A stretch of 64,000 nucleotides of DNA from Butyricicoccus_A sp963601915 (GCA_963601915.1 CAVCGL010000006.1:1-64000); one strand, 5' to 3'. Positions 1 through 8,984 are shown, numbered from the stretch's first letter. A program made the numbers and translations. The notes: generated from the sequence alone by a model not told the origin.

Positions 1-564
1 GTTGTCCGGCGGATTTTTCACCCGTTTTTCAAACTCCAAAGATTGATTGATGATTTCAGAAAAAGATTCATAATACCGTTTATGAATCAATCCTTCAAAC
101 CCCATTAGTTCAGACACAGAGGTTGCCATTTCTGCTTGTTCCCGCAAATGCATGACATCTTCCATCGCTGCTTTCAAGTCTTTTCCCCGATTACAATAGT
201 ATCGAAGATTACGATAAATATTACCAGCCGCACCATCTACAAATTTCTTCGCTAACTGAAGCCGTCGTTTTTCATCTTGATAACAGGAAACTTGATTGAC
301 TAATAGTTGTCCCGCCAGCAAAGACTCTTTCGGATAATAGGAACCTATGTAATAATCATAGTAATTAAAAAAATGAAGCGAAATATCATACTTGGAAATC
401 AAATTGAGCAAAGCAGTATTTACTGACATTTCTGTCATAATATATAGATCCGATGCTGTTTCAATAGGAATATCTCTCCATTTTCCATCCAAAGAAGTAA
501 ACCGAAGTGTATTATCTTTTCTTTGCAACTGTCCTTCTGTATAGATATAAAAGCTGCGTTTCAC
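1..564 (-). CDS. cas1: CRISPR-associated endonuclease Cas1, N-terminal 188 residues (cut by window edge)
   Basis: Cas1 is the integrase of CRISPR adaptation; with Cas2 it inserts new spacers at the leader end of the array. The reading frame stays open from a GTG at 562-564 to the left edge and gives a protein beginning VKRSFYIYTEG. It has the typical Cas1 N-terminal beta-domain and then the start of the helical domain, including a stretch (ELMGFEGLIHKRYY) around the expected first active-site Glu. A full Cas1 is about 330 residues, so roughly 140 are missing. The GTG start is supported by AGGAGG about 6 bases upstream; the nearby ATG runs straight into TGA. It follows cas4 after 15 bp, as the last visible gene of the operon. 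cas2 and the array should lie to the left. Confidence 0.9.
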   Translation of the reverse strand, partial: MKRSFYIYTEGQLQRKDNTLRFTSLDGKWRDIPIETASDLYIMTEMSVNTALLNLISKYDISLHFFNYYDYYIGSYYPKESLLAGQLLVNQVSCYQDEKRRLQLAKKFVDGAAGNIYRNLRYYCNRGKDLKAAMEDVMHLREQAEMATSVSELMGFEGLIHKRYYESFSEIINQSLEFEKRVKNPPDN

Positions 565-579
565 ATCCTTCCTCCTCTC

Positions 580-1077
580 TCAGATATAACATAAATCAAA
601 ATATGCGCATTTTTTGCAGATGGACTTTTTCGTCGAAAAATCTTTCGGTACAGTTGCATTGCAAATTTCTTGGATTTCCTGTACCACTTCTTCCAAACGC
701 TGTTCATCTGTTTCTGTTAATACAACCTCTATACTTTGATGTAGTCGCGGATAATCAATTTTTCCACATAATTCCTGACATCCCCGTTGTTTCAAGTAAT
801 ACAAATAATATTTCAGCTGCCAAATACCAGCTTCTTCAATCGCTTTACTCTTTTTCACTTCGTGCAGCATATGATGATCTCGAATAAAATCAATCGAGAT
901 TTTATCATCAATGGTGATGTGTTTTTCATCACGTGCATAACTCGTTTCATCCAATAGTTTTCCGAGTGCCACATCTTCATTGTCTTGCTCCATACGCAGC
1001 TGATGAACATGATAGTATAGCTTTCGTTTGCATACAAAATAATATGCTATCATCGTACCTGTGACAGGATATTTCAC
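580..1077 (-). CDS. cas4: CRISPR-associated exonuclease Cas4
   Basis: Fe-S RecB-family nuclease that trims prespacers and sets PAM choice during spacer uptake. The 165-residue protein shows the Cas4 pattern: Cys16 near the N-terminus, the nuclease core Asp63 and Glu73-x-Lys75, a QxxxY motif (Gln87, Tyr91), and a C-terminal cluster Cys154, Cys157, Cys163 that with Cys16 should hold a 4Fe-4S cluster. Length is normal for the short Cas4 of type I-B. The start is GTG at 1077, 7 bases after GGAGG. It lies 18 bp downstream of cas3 and 15 bp upstream of cas1, inside the operon. Confidence 0.92.
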   Translation of the reverse strand: MKYPVTGTMIAYYFVCKRKLYYHVHQLRMEQDNEDVALGKLLDETSYARDEKHITIDDKISIDFIRDHHMLHEVKKSKAIEEAGIWQLKYYLYYLKQRGCQELCGKIDYPRLHQSIEVVLTETDEQRLEEVVQEIQEICNATVPKDFSTKKSICKKCAYFDLCYI

Positions 1078-1095
1078 ATTCTTTCCTCCTCTCTT

Positions 1096-3330
1096 TCATA
1101 TCATAAAATCCGCACCATTCGCTCCTTTTGTCAGACCAAGTTCTGCATCATACGCATTCATGCATAGCTTAATATCACTGTATTTCCATATGGTATCGAA
1201 TTCATTCCATTTTTCCAGCTCCCAACCATCTGCATAATACCGGCTAATGGCTACCGTATACGATAAAATTTCCTCATGCAGCTTCGCACGTTGCTCCTGC
1301 TCTTCTTTGCCGATAGACTCTGCTCTTTTTTCCCACTCTTCCAATGTCCCATCAGCAGACAGACGATTATACACACTCAATGGCATTACCGTATCCGAAC
1401 GAATATCTCGAACCTTTGTCTGAGAATCCTTCCTGCCATACTGATAAATCTCCATGTTCTCTATCGTCTTCCATTTATCGTATATCTTTTTTACATACTT
1501 GCTGTCTCTTATATCTTTATTCTTTTCCGGATCATATACGAGATCCATCATTTCCGATTTCATATCCCGTTGGTCGCCCTCTTCGAGAAGCATATTATCA
1601 TATTTTTTTACTGTATTCTCTGTATATTCATAAATTTCCGGATCAATAATTTTGCCGCACCGTCTTTTCACGTCTTCTCCACAGATGACATATACATTCG
1701 GTTCCCCATCGCCATCATACCATCTATTTCGATATACACGGCCCATGCGCTGCAACAAAGAATCTATGGAGCACATTTCCGTATACAACACATCAAAATC
1801 AATATCCAAACTTGCCTCGACAATCTGCGTTGAAACCCAAATGCCGTGTGCTGGTTCTCGATTTGGGTCATTGGGTGCAAATGCCAAAATATCCTGTTCT
1901 AACTGCTTTCGGTCTTTCTTGATAAATCGGCTATGCAGCAGTCGCACTTGATCTGTGCCTGCGCACTCCTGTAATTGCTGATAGACTTCTATGGCATAAT
2001 TCACGGTATTACACAAAACCAGAACCCGTTTGGTCTTTGCCTGTTGCACAATATCTGAGATAGGAAATTCCTCGTCTTTCTTATTTAAGAGTTTCATCCA
2101 ATGCCGTTTGCTCACATCGCCATAATAAGACTTCGGTGCACACTGATAGGGTATCTGTTTCTCATCAAAGATCTGATATAAAATCTTTGGAAATGTCGCG
2201 GTAAGAATCAAATATTTTCCGCCCATCTGTGTTATCATTTTCAATCCATACAAGATAATGGCAACCAATTCCGGCTCATACATCTGAATTTCATCAATAA
2301 CCAAACAAGCGGTTGCCAGAGCAGCGGCAGCGGCCTCTGTACCATTTACTCGATATACAAACTGAAATAATTGGTCAATCGTTGTAATTGTAAGCGGCGC
2401 CGCAAACAATTTTGCCGTCTCATATTTATTTCTGTCCGTGGACTGTGTGAGATAAAAGCCTTTCGCATCGCTATGTAATAATACAGCGGGTTTATATCCC
2501 ATTTTCTCATGAACGCGCCGCCAAATAGAATGAATACTCACTTTTAAAGGCAGAGTATAAAATCCCTTATGATCTTGCATCCACAGCAAAGCGCCTTCCG
2601 TTTTTCCCGAACCTGTGCTCGCGGTGACAATCAAATTTTCTCCCGCATGTTCCTTGAGATAGCGCTGCATATCTCGCAGCGCATAGCCCTGTTGTTGCAT
2701 AAACGCTTCGGTATAGTCTGCTACGCTTTTGCCATCTACTAAACTGGATTCCTCTATCTCCAATCGTCCGGCACTGGCACAGTAATCAATGCGGTTCAAA
2801 CAGCCTTTAATCAAGATATACCGCAAGATTTCATCACGATCTAACGTCAGCAGCTTTTCTACCTGATTGGAATAATAGCTTGGACGCACTTTTTGTTTCG
2901 TCAGAAATGGACAGTCATGTTTCACTTTCTTCCATTCAGGTTTTAACACATCCAAAATATAACTTCTCATGCTATCGGGATCGGTTTGCTCTCGATCATG
3001 ATGATAATAAATGGCACATACGAGAATAATCTGTTCGATTTTATCTTTTCGTGCATCTTTTGCGAGCATTGCGGGACTCAACTGTCCATGCGGAATCCAT
3101 TGTTTCCAGTCTATCTTTGGGAAATCACCCGTTTGCATGCATCTTTTCATACATTTCTGAAACAATGGATCTATCTTCCCCAAATCATGCGCAATCACCG
3201 CTTGCCTCAGCAAATCCCATTCTGACTCCGTTAGAAGATAGGGATATTTGCGATGCAATGACTCCATTACCTGCAAACATTTTTCAATATGTTCTTGCAG
3301 AGTTTTTCCGCTGCTTTTTGCCAAATACAT
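1096..3330 (-). CDS. cas3: CRISPR-associated helicase/nuclease Cas3 (HD plus DExD/H)
   Basis: Cas3 is recruited by Cascade to an R-loop, unwinds the target and degrades it. The 744-residue protein has an N-terminal HD nuclease domain (His48-Asp49 in AHDLGK, second HH near 110) and an SF2 helicase core: Walker A ASTGSGKT at 237-244, DEIQ at 346-349 in place of DExH, TAT at 377-379, and a motif VI region ending QRMGRVYR. I place the start at ATG 3330 (MYLAKS) because an AGAGGG ribosome site precedes it. An open frame continues 17 codons further upstream, but that DNA is a hairpin, not coding sequence. cas4 follows after 18 bp. Confidence 0.93.
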   Translation of the reverse strand: MYLAKSSGKTLQEHIEKCLQVMESLHRKYPYLLTESEWDLLRQAVIAHDLGKIDPLFQKCMKRCMQTGDFPKIDWKQWIPHGQLSPAMLAKDARKDKIEQIILVCAIYYHHDREQTDPDSMRSYILDVLKPEWKKVKHDCPFLTKQKVRPSYYSNQVEKLLTLDRDEILRYILIKGCLNRIDYCASAGRLEIEESSLVDGKSVADYTEAFMQQQGYALRDMQRYLKEHAGENLIVTASTGSGKTEGALLWMQDHKGFYTLPLKVSIHSIWRRVHEKMGYKPAVLLHSDAKGFYLTQSTDRNKYETAKLFAAPLTITTIDQLFQFVYRVNGTEAAAAALATACLVIDEIQMYEPELVAIILYGLKMITQMGGKYLILTATFPKILYQIFDEKQIPYQCAPKSYYGDVSKRHWMKLLNKKDEEFPISDIVQQAKTKRVLVLCNTVNYAIEVYQQLQECAGTDQVRLLHSRFIKKDRKQLEQDILAFAPNDPNREPAHGIWVSTQIVEASLDIDFDVLYTEMCSIDSLLQRMGRVYRNRWYDGDGEPNVYVICGEDVKRRCGKIIDPEIYEYTENTVKKYDNMLLEEGDQRDMKSEMMDLVYDPEKNKDIRDSKYVKKIYDKWKTIENMEIYQYGRKDSQTKVRDIRSDTVMPLSVYNRLSADGTLEEWEKRAESIGKEEQEQRAKLHEEILSYTVAISRYYADGWELEKWNEFDTIWKYSDIKLCMNAYDAELGLTKGANGADFMI

Positions 3331-3350
3331 GTTGTCATCCCTCTTTATCA

Positions 3351-3376
3351 AAAGTGCCCGCTTTTGCGGGCACTTT
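3351..3376 (-). terminator. Intra-operon hairpin between cas5 and cas3
   Basis: An 11-bp perfect stem (3351-3361 with 3366-3376, core GTGCCCGC) closes a TTTT loop. On the minus strand it is followed by only a short T run, so it looks like a leaky terminator or processing site that could lower cas3 relative to the Cascade genes. Confidence 0.5.
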
Positions 3377-3383
3377 TTCACGA

Positions 3384-4169
3384 TTACGCTCCAAATACCG
3401 GTATCGGAAGTTCGATAGGAAGTTCTCCTACATAATTTTGGAGTGGGGTATGATCTAGCCAGACTACTTCTCCGTCATCAATTTCCGATGCCGCTCCGCC
3501 CTTTACAAATTGAGCACGGACACTATTCCATAACCGAATTTGTAAATTCGGATCAATGGTATAATTTTTATGCAGCTTATAAATTGTCGCATAAGAAGCA
3601 AATCCCAATCGTTCCCGCTCATCTACCGGAATATATGCATCATACGGCACGACGATAGACTCCTCCAGCTCTGTTTTCGTCAGCTCGCAAATATCTACAG
3701 CATCAATCCGAATCAAATCCTCATGACGACCCAACGACAAGTAGTTTTTCGGATGCAGCATTCCCTCTGCAATCACAGGAACCATCGCCTCATCTTCTGG
3801 GATAATATGCAGCACGAGGTAGACATCTACCAACAATTCGATGGGTGCCACACCACGGTTCATTCCCAGCTTTTTATCTCCGTCTTTCAAACAAACCTGA
3901 TGTCGTCCATCTTTTTCGTCGTATTTCGTATCGGGCTTAAATTCATAGCGCGTATACAGTTCAGAAACATGGCTGTGGCAGGTTCCCTGAACACTCACCT
4001 GCATCGGCACATAGCTTGGAAATCCACACGCGGCATGTACCATACCAATGACACTGGAATATGGCGGTAATGGATAGCTCTCTTTTATCGACAAACTAGA
4101 CGGTACGCGATACGATGCCATATTCTGATACGCAACAATGCGAACCGCTTTTTTGGTCTCAGACTCCAT
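3384..4169 (-). CDS. cas5: Cascade subunit Cas5 (type I-B)
   Basis: Cas5 caps the 5' handle of the crRNA in the Cascade complex. The 261-residue protein carries the Cas5 N-terminal signature: a RAMP strand (VRIVAYQNMASYRVP) followed by the SYPLPPYSSVIGMVHAACGF segment typical of type I-B Cas5. The start at ATG 4169 (MESETKK) has GGAG 8-9 bases upstream and overlaps the end of cas7 by 11 bp, which fits translational coupling; the in-frame ATG at 4184 lacks a good ribosome site. cas3 lies downstream across a hairpin. Confidence 0.88.
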   Translation of the reverse strand: MESETKKAVRIVAYQNMASYRVPSSLSIKESYPLPPYSSVIGMVHAACGFPSYVPMQVSVQGTCHSHVSELYTRYEFKPDTKYDEKDGRHQVCLKDGDKKLGMNRGVAPIELLVDVYLVLHIIPEDEAMVPVIAEGMLHPKNYLSLGRHEDLIRIDAVDICELTKTELEESIVVPYDAYIPVDERERLGFASYATIYKLHKNYTIDPNLQIRLWNSVRAQFVKGGAASEIDDGEVVWLDHTPLQNYVGELPIELPIPVFGA

Positions 4170-5016
4170 AATTCTGCTCCACATCCGCACACAGCTTCTT
4201 AAAGAATGCAGAAATCGTCACACTGTGCAGTTTTTCCTGAATCTCCGCGTCATTACGGAACGCACCCGGCAAATATCCGACACTGGTTTCTTCCCCAATT
4301 GCTTCCATGACATCCTGAATCATTTCCACATTGAGTTTGCCCTTTTGCAGGCGCAGACGATTTTCAAAGAACGGAGATTTTCTCGTATACACACCGCCCA
4401 AAATAAACACCGGTGCCAGACTCTCTCTGCGACCCTTAATATCTCGATACAAAAACTCCGCCGTCTTTAATAACTCGCAAACACGGCGTGCCCGTTCGGC
4501 ATTGTCCAGCTTGATGTCTTTATCTATGCCGACACGATCCAAATCAATCGCAATGGTATAAGCATAGAAGGATTTGTGCAGCTCGCTCTGCGCAATCGAA
4601 TTGTTTTCGTTGCAACGATGCGCCAATCCCATATTGGTCAAAAAATCCAGATCCGCATGGAACGATTCCAAGGAAACAGCATTGGTCAATCGAACTACCG
4701 CCGAACGCGTATCCGCGTTGGTTTTCTCCTTTGTTTTCATATAACCAAACAAGTCAATCTCCGGATAATCTTGAATATTTGTGTCCGGTGCAAACTGAAT
4801 GACCTTTTTCTCACCACTGCCATTTGCTACTACTTTTGTATCGTTCCAGCCCAGCTGCTCAATAAAATTATACCGCAGAGCCTGTCGAGACACATAGGTA
4901 TACTGTTCACCGCCTTCGCGCGTGATATGCTTGAGGGTTGTAATATTGCCCATGCCTTCGCCATAGTTCAGGCTGGATGCTTCAAAAATCAAAGAAACTG
5001 TCAATCCGTTTTTCAT
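4159..5016 (-). CDS. cas7: Cascade backbone subunit Cas7 (DevR/Csa2-like, type I-B)
   Basis: Cas7 polymerises along the crRNA spacer and forms the Cascade backbone. The 285-residue protein begins with the RAMP strand of the family (LTVSLIFEASSLNYGEGMGN) and has the expected mid-region ENNSIAQSELHKSFYAYTIAIDLDRVG, which is characteristic of Cas7 of subtype I-B. Length is normal. It overlaps cas8b by 4 bp (5013-5016) and cas5 by 11 bp. Confidence 0.9.
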   Translation of the reverse strand: MKNGLTVSLIFEASSLNYGEGMGNITTLKHITREGGEQYTYVSRQALRYNFIEQLGWNDTKVVANGSGEKKVIQFAPDTNIQDYPEIDLFGYMKTKEKTNADTRSAVVRLTNAVSLESFHADLDFLTNMGLAHRCNENNSIAQSELHKSFYAYTIAIDLDRVGIDKDIKLDNAERARRVCELLKTAEFLYRDIKGRRESLAPVFILGGVYTRKSPFFENRLRLQKGKLNVEMIQDVMEAIGEETSVGYLPGAFRNDAEIQEKLHSVTISAFFKKLCADVEQNYGV

Positions 5017-6608
5017 GCTTTCTTCTCCTCTTCCTTCTGTTTTCTAGGTTCCTCTGCATTTAATCCAATCAAAAATGCATTGCCAATGGCGCGGAATGCT
5101 TCATCGTCTGCAATCGTATCAATAAACAAATCCGGCACTTGCAGATTCATGGATAAATACTGTCTCATCACCAGCTGTAAAAAGCGATTTTTATCGCCCG
5201 CCTGCAGCGCATTCAGCAATCCGTACGACAGTGTCACAGTATTTTTGCCATTCAATCGTTTCGCTATTTCGACCTGTAAATCATACCCCTTCCTTCTTAC
5301 ATACCTTAAATAGTTTTCTGTCATACAGTTTTGCTCCTTTCCGGCGAACATTGTAATTTGTATACTTAAAACAGGAAAATAAATCCCTAACGAAAATTTT
5401 TTTCTCAGTGTCTCTCGATACTGCCGATACAGCAAGGGGTAAAGATTCTTTCCCTCTAAAATTTCGTTGATAACTTGACGATGTAATCTCGGATTGATTT
5501 TTATCAACTGTTCCAGTGTTGCTTTGCATTGTTTGAATTTTTTCAGCAGCTCCGCAGACAGAATATTGACACGATACTCCCATTGGCCATCGTCATTTTT
5601 GCGGCGGCGGATAACCTGAATATTTTGCAGTTTGTTTTCTGCTTCTCTCAGCTCTGCTTCTACAACAAAGGTATTGATAATTGTTGCAAAGGATCCCTCT
5701 GTCGGATCCATGGATGTCAAATCATTGAGACTCTTGAGCCGTCCAAAGTTTGTATTGCTATTGATGAACACGCCCTCATATGCCATGCAGCGAAACCCAA
5801 TCGGCATGCAAGCGTATACTAGCTTGCACAGCGGACACGGTGCCAAATCAATGTTAAAATCCCAAAATCCGTTGGTCTTTCGTTTGATGTCCACACCGAC
5901 GTTCTCAATCCACGACATGCTGGCATTGGTCGGTGCCCCCGGCAAAACAGCATCGCATTGCAGGCAGTGATACACCTTTTTTCCTTTTTTCGGCTTATAC
6001 GACAGAATTGGCTGTATAAATTCCTCTTCAACCGTCTGCTCAAATGGATCTTTGTTCTTTGTCTTATGCAAAAACGCAATGCCGCCCCAATATGGCTGAA
6101 CAAAATTATATACAATGTCTTTTAGCATAAACGTCTTGCCATACTGTGTCAATTTTTCATATAACTCCGGCACACAAGCAATCTGTTGCGCCGGTTCCCT
6201 GGATGATTTCCACTTTTGAATAAGCGGTCGAAAATCAAACGCGTCCGCTTCTTGTTTTGCAACAATTTCATAGGCAGCTTTATATGAGTCGCTCTCCAGT
6301 TTGGTCTTAACCGATGTTACCCACGCTTTGTAATCTTTATCTGTTTTGTCCGGAATCTCCGAATTCTTTCCCGTATAACGGGAGAGTTCCTGCATCAGCT
6401 TTGCATACTTCGTCTGTGATTGATAGCGATCACACAATTCATCCAAATACGCCTCTGTGAATTTTCCATCCTCAAAAATAGAATCATCCACGGTCAGAGA
6501 AGTTCCTCGTTCATTTTCCAGCGGTATTCCCATCCGCTCCATAACGCGAACCAAGCCCAACAGTCCAGCATTATACAGAGCATCGTTAAGCTGCAACGTG
6601 TGTTTCAC
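5013..6608 (-). CDS. cas8b: Cascade large subunit Cas8b (Cst1-type, CXXC-CXXC)
   Basis: Large subunit of type I-B Cascade, expected to recognise the PAM and open the target duplex. The 531-residue protein has two zinc-knuckle pairs, Cys215/Cys218 (CLQC) and Cys258/Cys261 (CPLC), the pattern that defines the Cst1/CXXC-CXXC family. Other regions are too variable to interpret by eye. The start is GTG at 6608, 9 bases after a GGGGG stretch. cas6 ends 5 bp upstream and cas7 overlaps by 4 bp. This subunit is the best evidence that the system is type I-B of the Tneap type. Confidence 0.87.
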   Translation of the reverse strand: MKHTLQLNDALYNAGLLGLVRVMERMGIPLENERGTSLTVDDSIFEDGKFTEAYLDELCDRYQSQTKYAKLMQELSRYTGKNSEIPDKTDKDYKAWVTSVKTKLESDSYKAAYEIVAKQEADAFDFRPLIQKWKSSREPAQQIACVPELYEKLTQYGKTFMLKDIVYNFVQPYWGGIAFLHKTKNKDPFEQTVEEEFIQPILSYKPKKGKKVYHCLQCDAVLPGAPTNASMSWIENVGVDIKRKTNGFWDFNIDLAPCPLCKLVYACMPIGFRCMAYEGVFINSNTNFGRLKSLNDLTSMDPTEGSFATIINTFVVEAELREAENKLQNIQVIRRRKNDDGQWEYRVNILSAELLKKFKQCKATLEQLIKINPRLHRQVINEILEGKNLYPLLYRQYRETLRKKFSLGIYFPVLSIQITMFAGKEQNCMTENYLRYVRRKGYDLQVEIAKRLNGKNTVTLSYGLLNALQAGDKNRFLQLVMRQYLSMNLQVPDLFIDTIADDEAFRAIGNAFLIGLNAEEPRKQKEEEKKA

Positions 6609-6613
6609 TGCTG

Positions 6614-7366
6614 TCAGCCCCCTTTCGAAATCGTGACAATATCAAACAATCCGAATCCCGCAGACCGTCTGGAACCCATACCGCTCTGATATAAATAATT
6701 CAAAACCCGCGGCGATGCCGTCAAAACCGCAGTGCCCAAAGAACAAGCAATTTTCTGTCCATAGTGACGGATCACGGTCTTTTTCATCTCATAAGGAATC
6801 AGTTGGACTGACTGTTTCTCTTCCTCAGTAAATTCCGTCCGATCTTTGAGCTGGTATGCAATAACCCGCGTAAATTGCTGCGCAAAATCGTCATCTTCTA
6901 CCGTAATGTATCGATCTTTACGATCTATATGTTCTCGGATACACAGCGGCGCTAACATACGAATTAGCAGCACATGGCTGGTCTCGCTGACCGTTTTTTC
7001 CGGAATCATCACAACTTTTTCGATTCGCAGCACGTTGTCTTTGACCGGGTGCGTTTTCCCCTTCATTGCTAAAAATGCATTGCTTAAAATCATTGCTGTT
7101 CTCGGATCCGCCGTAGATATGGTCAAGGTAACTTTTGACTCCGGATTTGGGAGAAGAATTGTATCTTGCGAAAAACGAACACCTTTCGGCAGTCCCACAG
7201 CAAAACTAAACGTCTTGGTATGATTTCCTTGATAAAATTCTTCAAAATATTTCCCGTCCGCATAATCAGTGAGTGCCCGCTTGCACAAACTAATGATTGA
7301 CCCGCAATAGTCAGCGGGAAGTGTTTGGCTCTGTAAATCGGTATATAATTGCAGCATCAGTCGCAT
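6614..7366 (-). CDS. cas6: CRISPR RNA endoribonuclease Cas6
   Basis: Cas6 cleaves the pre-crRNA in each repeat and gives the mature guides. The 250-residue protein ends in the glycine-rich signature of the family (GMGSRRSAGFGLF), preceded by a double RAMP fold. His codons in the first domain are candidates for the catalytic base, but I cannot assign one. I choose ATG 7366 (MRLMLQL) because GAGG lies 8 bases upstream; the ATG two codons earlier sits only 2 bases from it. It is the first gene of the cas operon, with a promoter about 25 bp upstream. Confidence 0.9.
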   Translation of the reverse strand: MRLMLQLYTDLQSQTLPADYCGSIISLCKRALTDYADGKYFEEFYQGNHTKTFSFAVGLPKGVRFSQDTILLPNPESKVTLTISTADPRTAMILSNAFLAMKGKTHPVKDNVLRIEKVVMIPEKTVSETSHVLLIRMLAPLCIREHIDRKDRYITVEDDDFAQQFTRVIAYQLKDRTEFTEEEKQSVQLIPYEMKKTVIRHYGQKIACSLGTAVLTASPRVLNYLYQSGMGSRRSAGFGLFDIVTISKGG

Positions 7367-7389
7367 ACTCATCACCTCTCTATGCAAAC

Positions 7390-7418
7390 AGTATACTAAA
7401 AAGTATTTGTTCTCACAA
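7390..7418 (-). promoter_or_regulatory. Promoter of the cas operon
   Basis: On the minus strand TTGTGA (7413-7418) and TATACT (7390-7395) are 17 bp apart. The expected start point near 7384 leaves a leader of about 18 nt before cas6. Confidence 0.7.
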
Positions 7419-7452
7419 GTAACATCTGTGTTAAAACACATCACCCACCGAT

Positions 7453-7481
7453 TTGACACCACACCCCAAACATGCTACAAT
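7453..7481 (+). promoter_or_regulatory. Promoter of the MATE exporter gene
   Basis: A perfect -35 TTGACA (7453-7458), 17-bp spacer and TACAAT (7476-7481). Transcription should start near 7488, giving a leader of about 110 nt. It is divergent from the cas promoter 35 bp away. Confidence 0.85.
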
Positions 7482-7493
7482 ATCTCCATAAAA

Positions 7494-7577
7494 CCGTACC
7501 CCGCTTGTACGGAGAGTGGATTTTTCTAGCATCGTCTATTTTCGCCACACAGTTGTTTTTCAGCTGTGTGGTTTTTT
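7494..7577 (+). promoter_or_regulatory. Structured leader with intrinsic terminator before the MATE gene
   Basis: Hairpin 1 pairs CCGTAC (7494-7499) with GTACGG (7507-7512). Hairpin 2 pairs CCACACAG (7545-7552) with CTGTGTGG (7564-7571) and runs into TTTTTT (7572-7577), a textbook terminator placed before the ribosome site GGAGG at 7587-7591. This implies transcription attenuation. GTGG at 7516-7519 could pair with CCAC at 7545-7548, but 4 bp is thin for an antiterminator. I do not recognise a named riboswitch class. Confidence 0.65.
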
Positions 7578-7599
7578 ATTGCTTTCGGAGGTGGTTTCT

Positions 7600-8940
7600 T
7601 TGAATCAGACGTTCATGAAAGAACGAAAAATCCTTCCATTGGTGCTGTCCATGTCTTTGCCAATGGTCATTTCTATGACGGTCAACTCGCTGTATAACAT
7701 CGTAGACAGCTTCTTTGTCGCAAAAATCAGCGAGGAGGCAATGACCGCATTGTCTTTGGTGTTTCCAATTCAAAATTTGGTCAATGCTGTGACCATCGGT
7801 TTTGCCATCGGCATCAACGCAGTGATTGCTTTTTACCTTGGCGCAAAGCAAGAGCAAAACGCCAATGCTGCCGCGACGCAGGGCATCATCCTCAATTTCC
7901 TGCACGGCATTCTGTTGACGATTGGCTGCATTGCCGTGATGCCGTTTTTTCTGCGCATGTTTACATCAGATCAGACCGTTTTACAGCTCGGTCTGCGCTA
8001 TGCCAACATCGTCCTATTGTTTTCCGTTGTTATTTCCATGGCGGTATCTTTTGAGAAAATCTTTCAATCCGTCGGAAAAATGAAGGTCTCCATGTTTAGC
8101 ATGATGGTCGGATGCGTCAGCAACATTCTGTTAGATCCTATTTTGATTTTTGGACTCGGCCCTGCCCCCAAATTGGGAATCGAAGGCGCAGCAATCGCAA
8201 CCGGCATCGGACAAGTGCTGTCTTTGGCTGTGTATCTGCTGATTTATCTGTCTCGTCCACTGGGTGTCCACATACAACTGCGCGGCTTTTCCATGAACAA
8301 GAGCTTAGCTGTACGCTTGTATTCGATTGGTATTCCGGCAGCACTCAACATGGCACTGCCGTCTGTGCTGATTTCCGCCCTCAATGGCATTTTAGCGGCA
8401 TACGGACAAGCCTATGTACTGGTTCTCGGTGTGTATTATAAATTACAGACCTTTTTGTATCTGTCTGCCAACGGCATTATTCAAGGTATTCGTCCGTTGG
8501 TCGGCTATAACTATGGTGCAAAGGAATACCACCGTGTACAGCGCATCTATACAACGTCTCTTACGCTGATTGCGTCTATTATGGCGGTCGGTATGGTGCT
8601 GTGTCTGCTCTTCCCGCAGAACCTGATGGGACTGTTTACAACCAACGCCCAGACCTTGGATATTGGCGCGACTGCACTGCGCATCATCAGCTTGGGCTTT
8701 ATCGTATCCGCAGTTTCCGTCACAGCCTCCGGCACGTTAGAAGGCTTATCACAGGGAATGCCGTCACTGGCCATTTCCTTATGCCGATATATTCTCGTCA
8801 TTATTCCGGCAGCTCTGGTGCTGAGTCATATCCTCGGCGCTGTCGGCGTATGGTACGCCTTTAGTATCAGTGAATTGCTGACCGCACTGGCAGCAGGTCT
8901 GATTTATCGAGCCGTGTCACGCAGATGTATGAAAATTTGA
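7600..8940 (+). CDS. MATE family efflux transporter (MepA/DinF-like)
   Basis: Twelve-helix exporter that uses a sodium or proton gradient to expel drugs or cationic metabolites. The 446-residue protein has the MATE pattern LPMVISMTVNSLYNIVDSFF in helix 1, a second inverted half beginning near residue 240, and the IQGIRPLVGYNYGA motif of the MepA-like branch. I prefer the TTG start at 7600 because GGAGG lies 8 bases upstream; the first ATG (7615) is 23 bases from it. An attenuator-like leader precedes the gene, which suggests induction by a ligand. The substrate cannot be told from sequence. Confidence 0.88.
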   Translation: MNQTFMKERKILPLVLSMSLPMVISMTVNSLYNIVDSFFVAKISEEAMTALSLVFPIQNLVNAVTIGFAIGINAVIAFYLGAKQEQNANAAATQGIILNFLHGILLTIGCIAVMPFFLRMFTSDQTVLQLGLRYANIVLLFSVVISMAVSFEKIFQSVGKMKVSMFSMMVGCVSNILLDPILIFGLGPAPKLGIEGAAIATGIGQVLSLAVYLLIYLSRPLGVHIQLRGFSMNKSLAVRLYSIGIPAALNMALPSVLISALNGILAAYGQAYVLVLGVYYKLQTFLYLSANGIIQGIRPLVGYNYGAKEYHRVQRIYTTSLTLIASIMAVGMVLCLLFPQNLMGLFTTNAQTLDIGATALRIISLGFIVSAVSVTASGTLEGLSQGMPSLAISLCRYILVIIPAALVLSHILGAVGVWYAFSISELLTALAAGLIYRAVSRRCMKI

Positions 8941-8952
8941 GCATAAAAAGAC

Positions 8953-8984
8953 GTTGAGCCGGATGTTCCTGCATCCGGCTCAAC
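8953..8984. terminator. Strong 13-bp hairpin after the MATE gene
   Basis: GTTGAGCCGGATG (8953-8965) pairs perfectly with 8972-8984 around a 6-nt loop. The only T run (GTCTTTTT) lies on the minus-strand side, so it would best end leftward transcription, but it also follows the MATE stop by 12 bp and probably works in both directions. Confidence 0.6.

Noticed and set aside
3331..3381. Seventeen-residue N-terminal extension of Cas3
   Set aside because: The codons are the two arms of a hairpin; a good ribosome site precedes the inner ATG.
7488..7577. MATE leader as a preQ1, guanidine or tetrahydrofolate riboswitch
   Set aside because: None of the conserved core bases that I remember for these classes are present.
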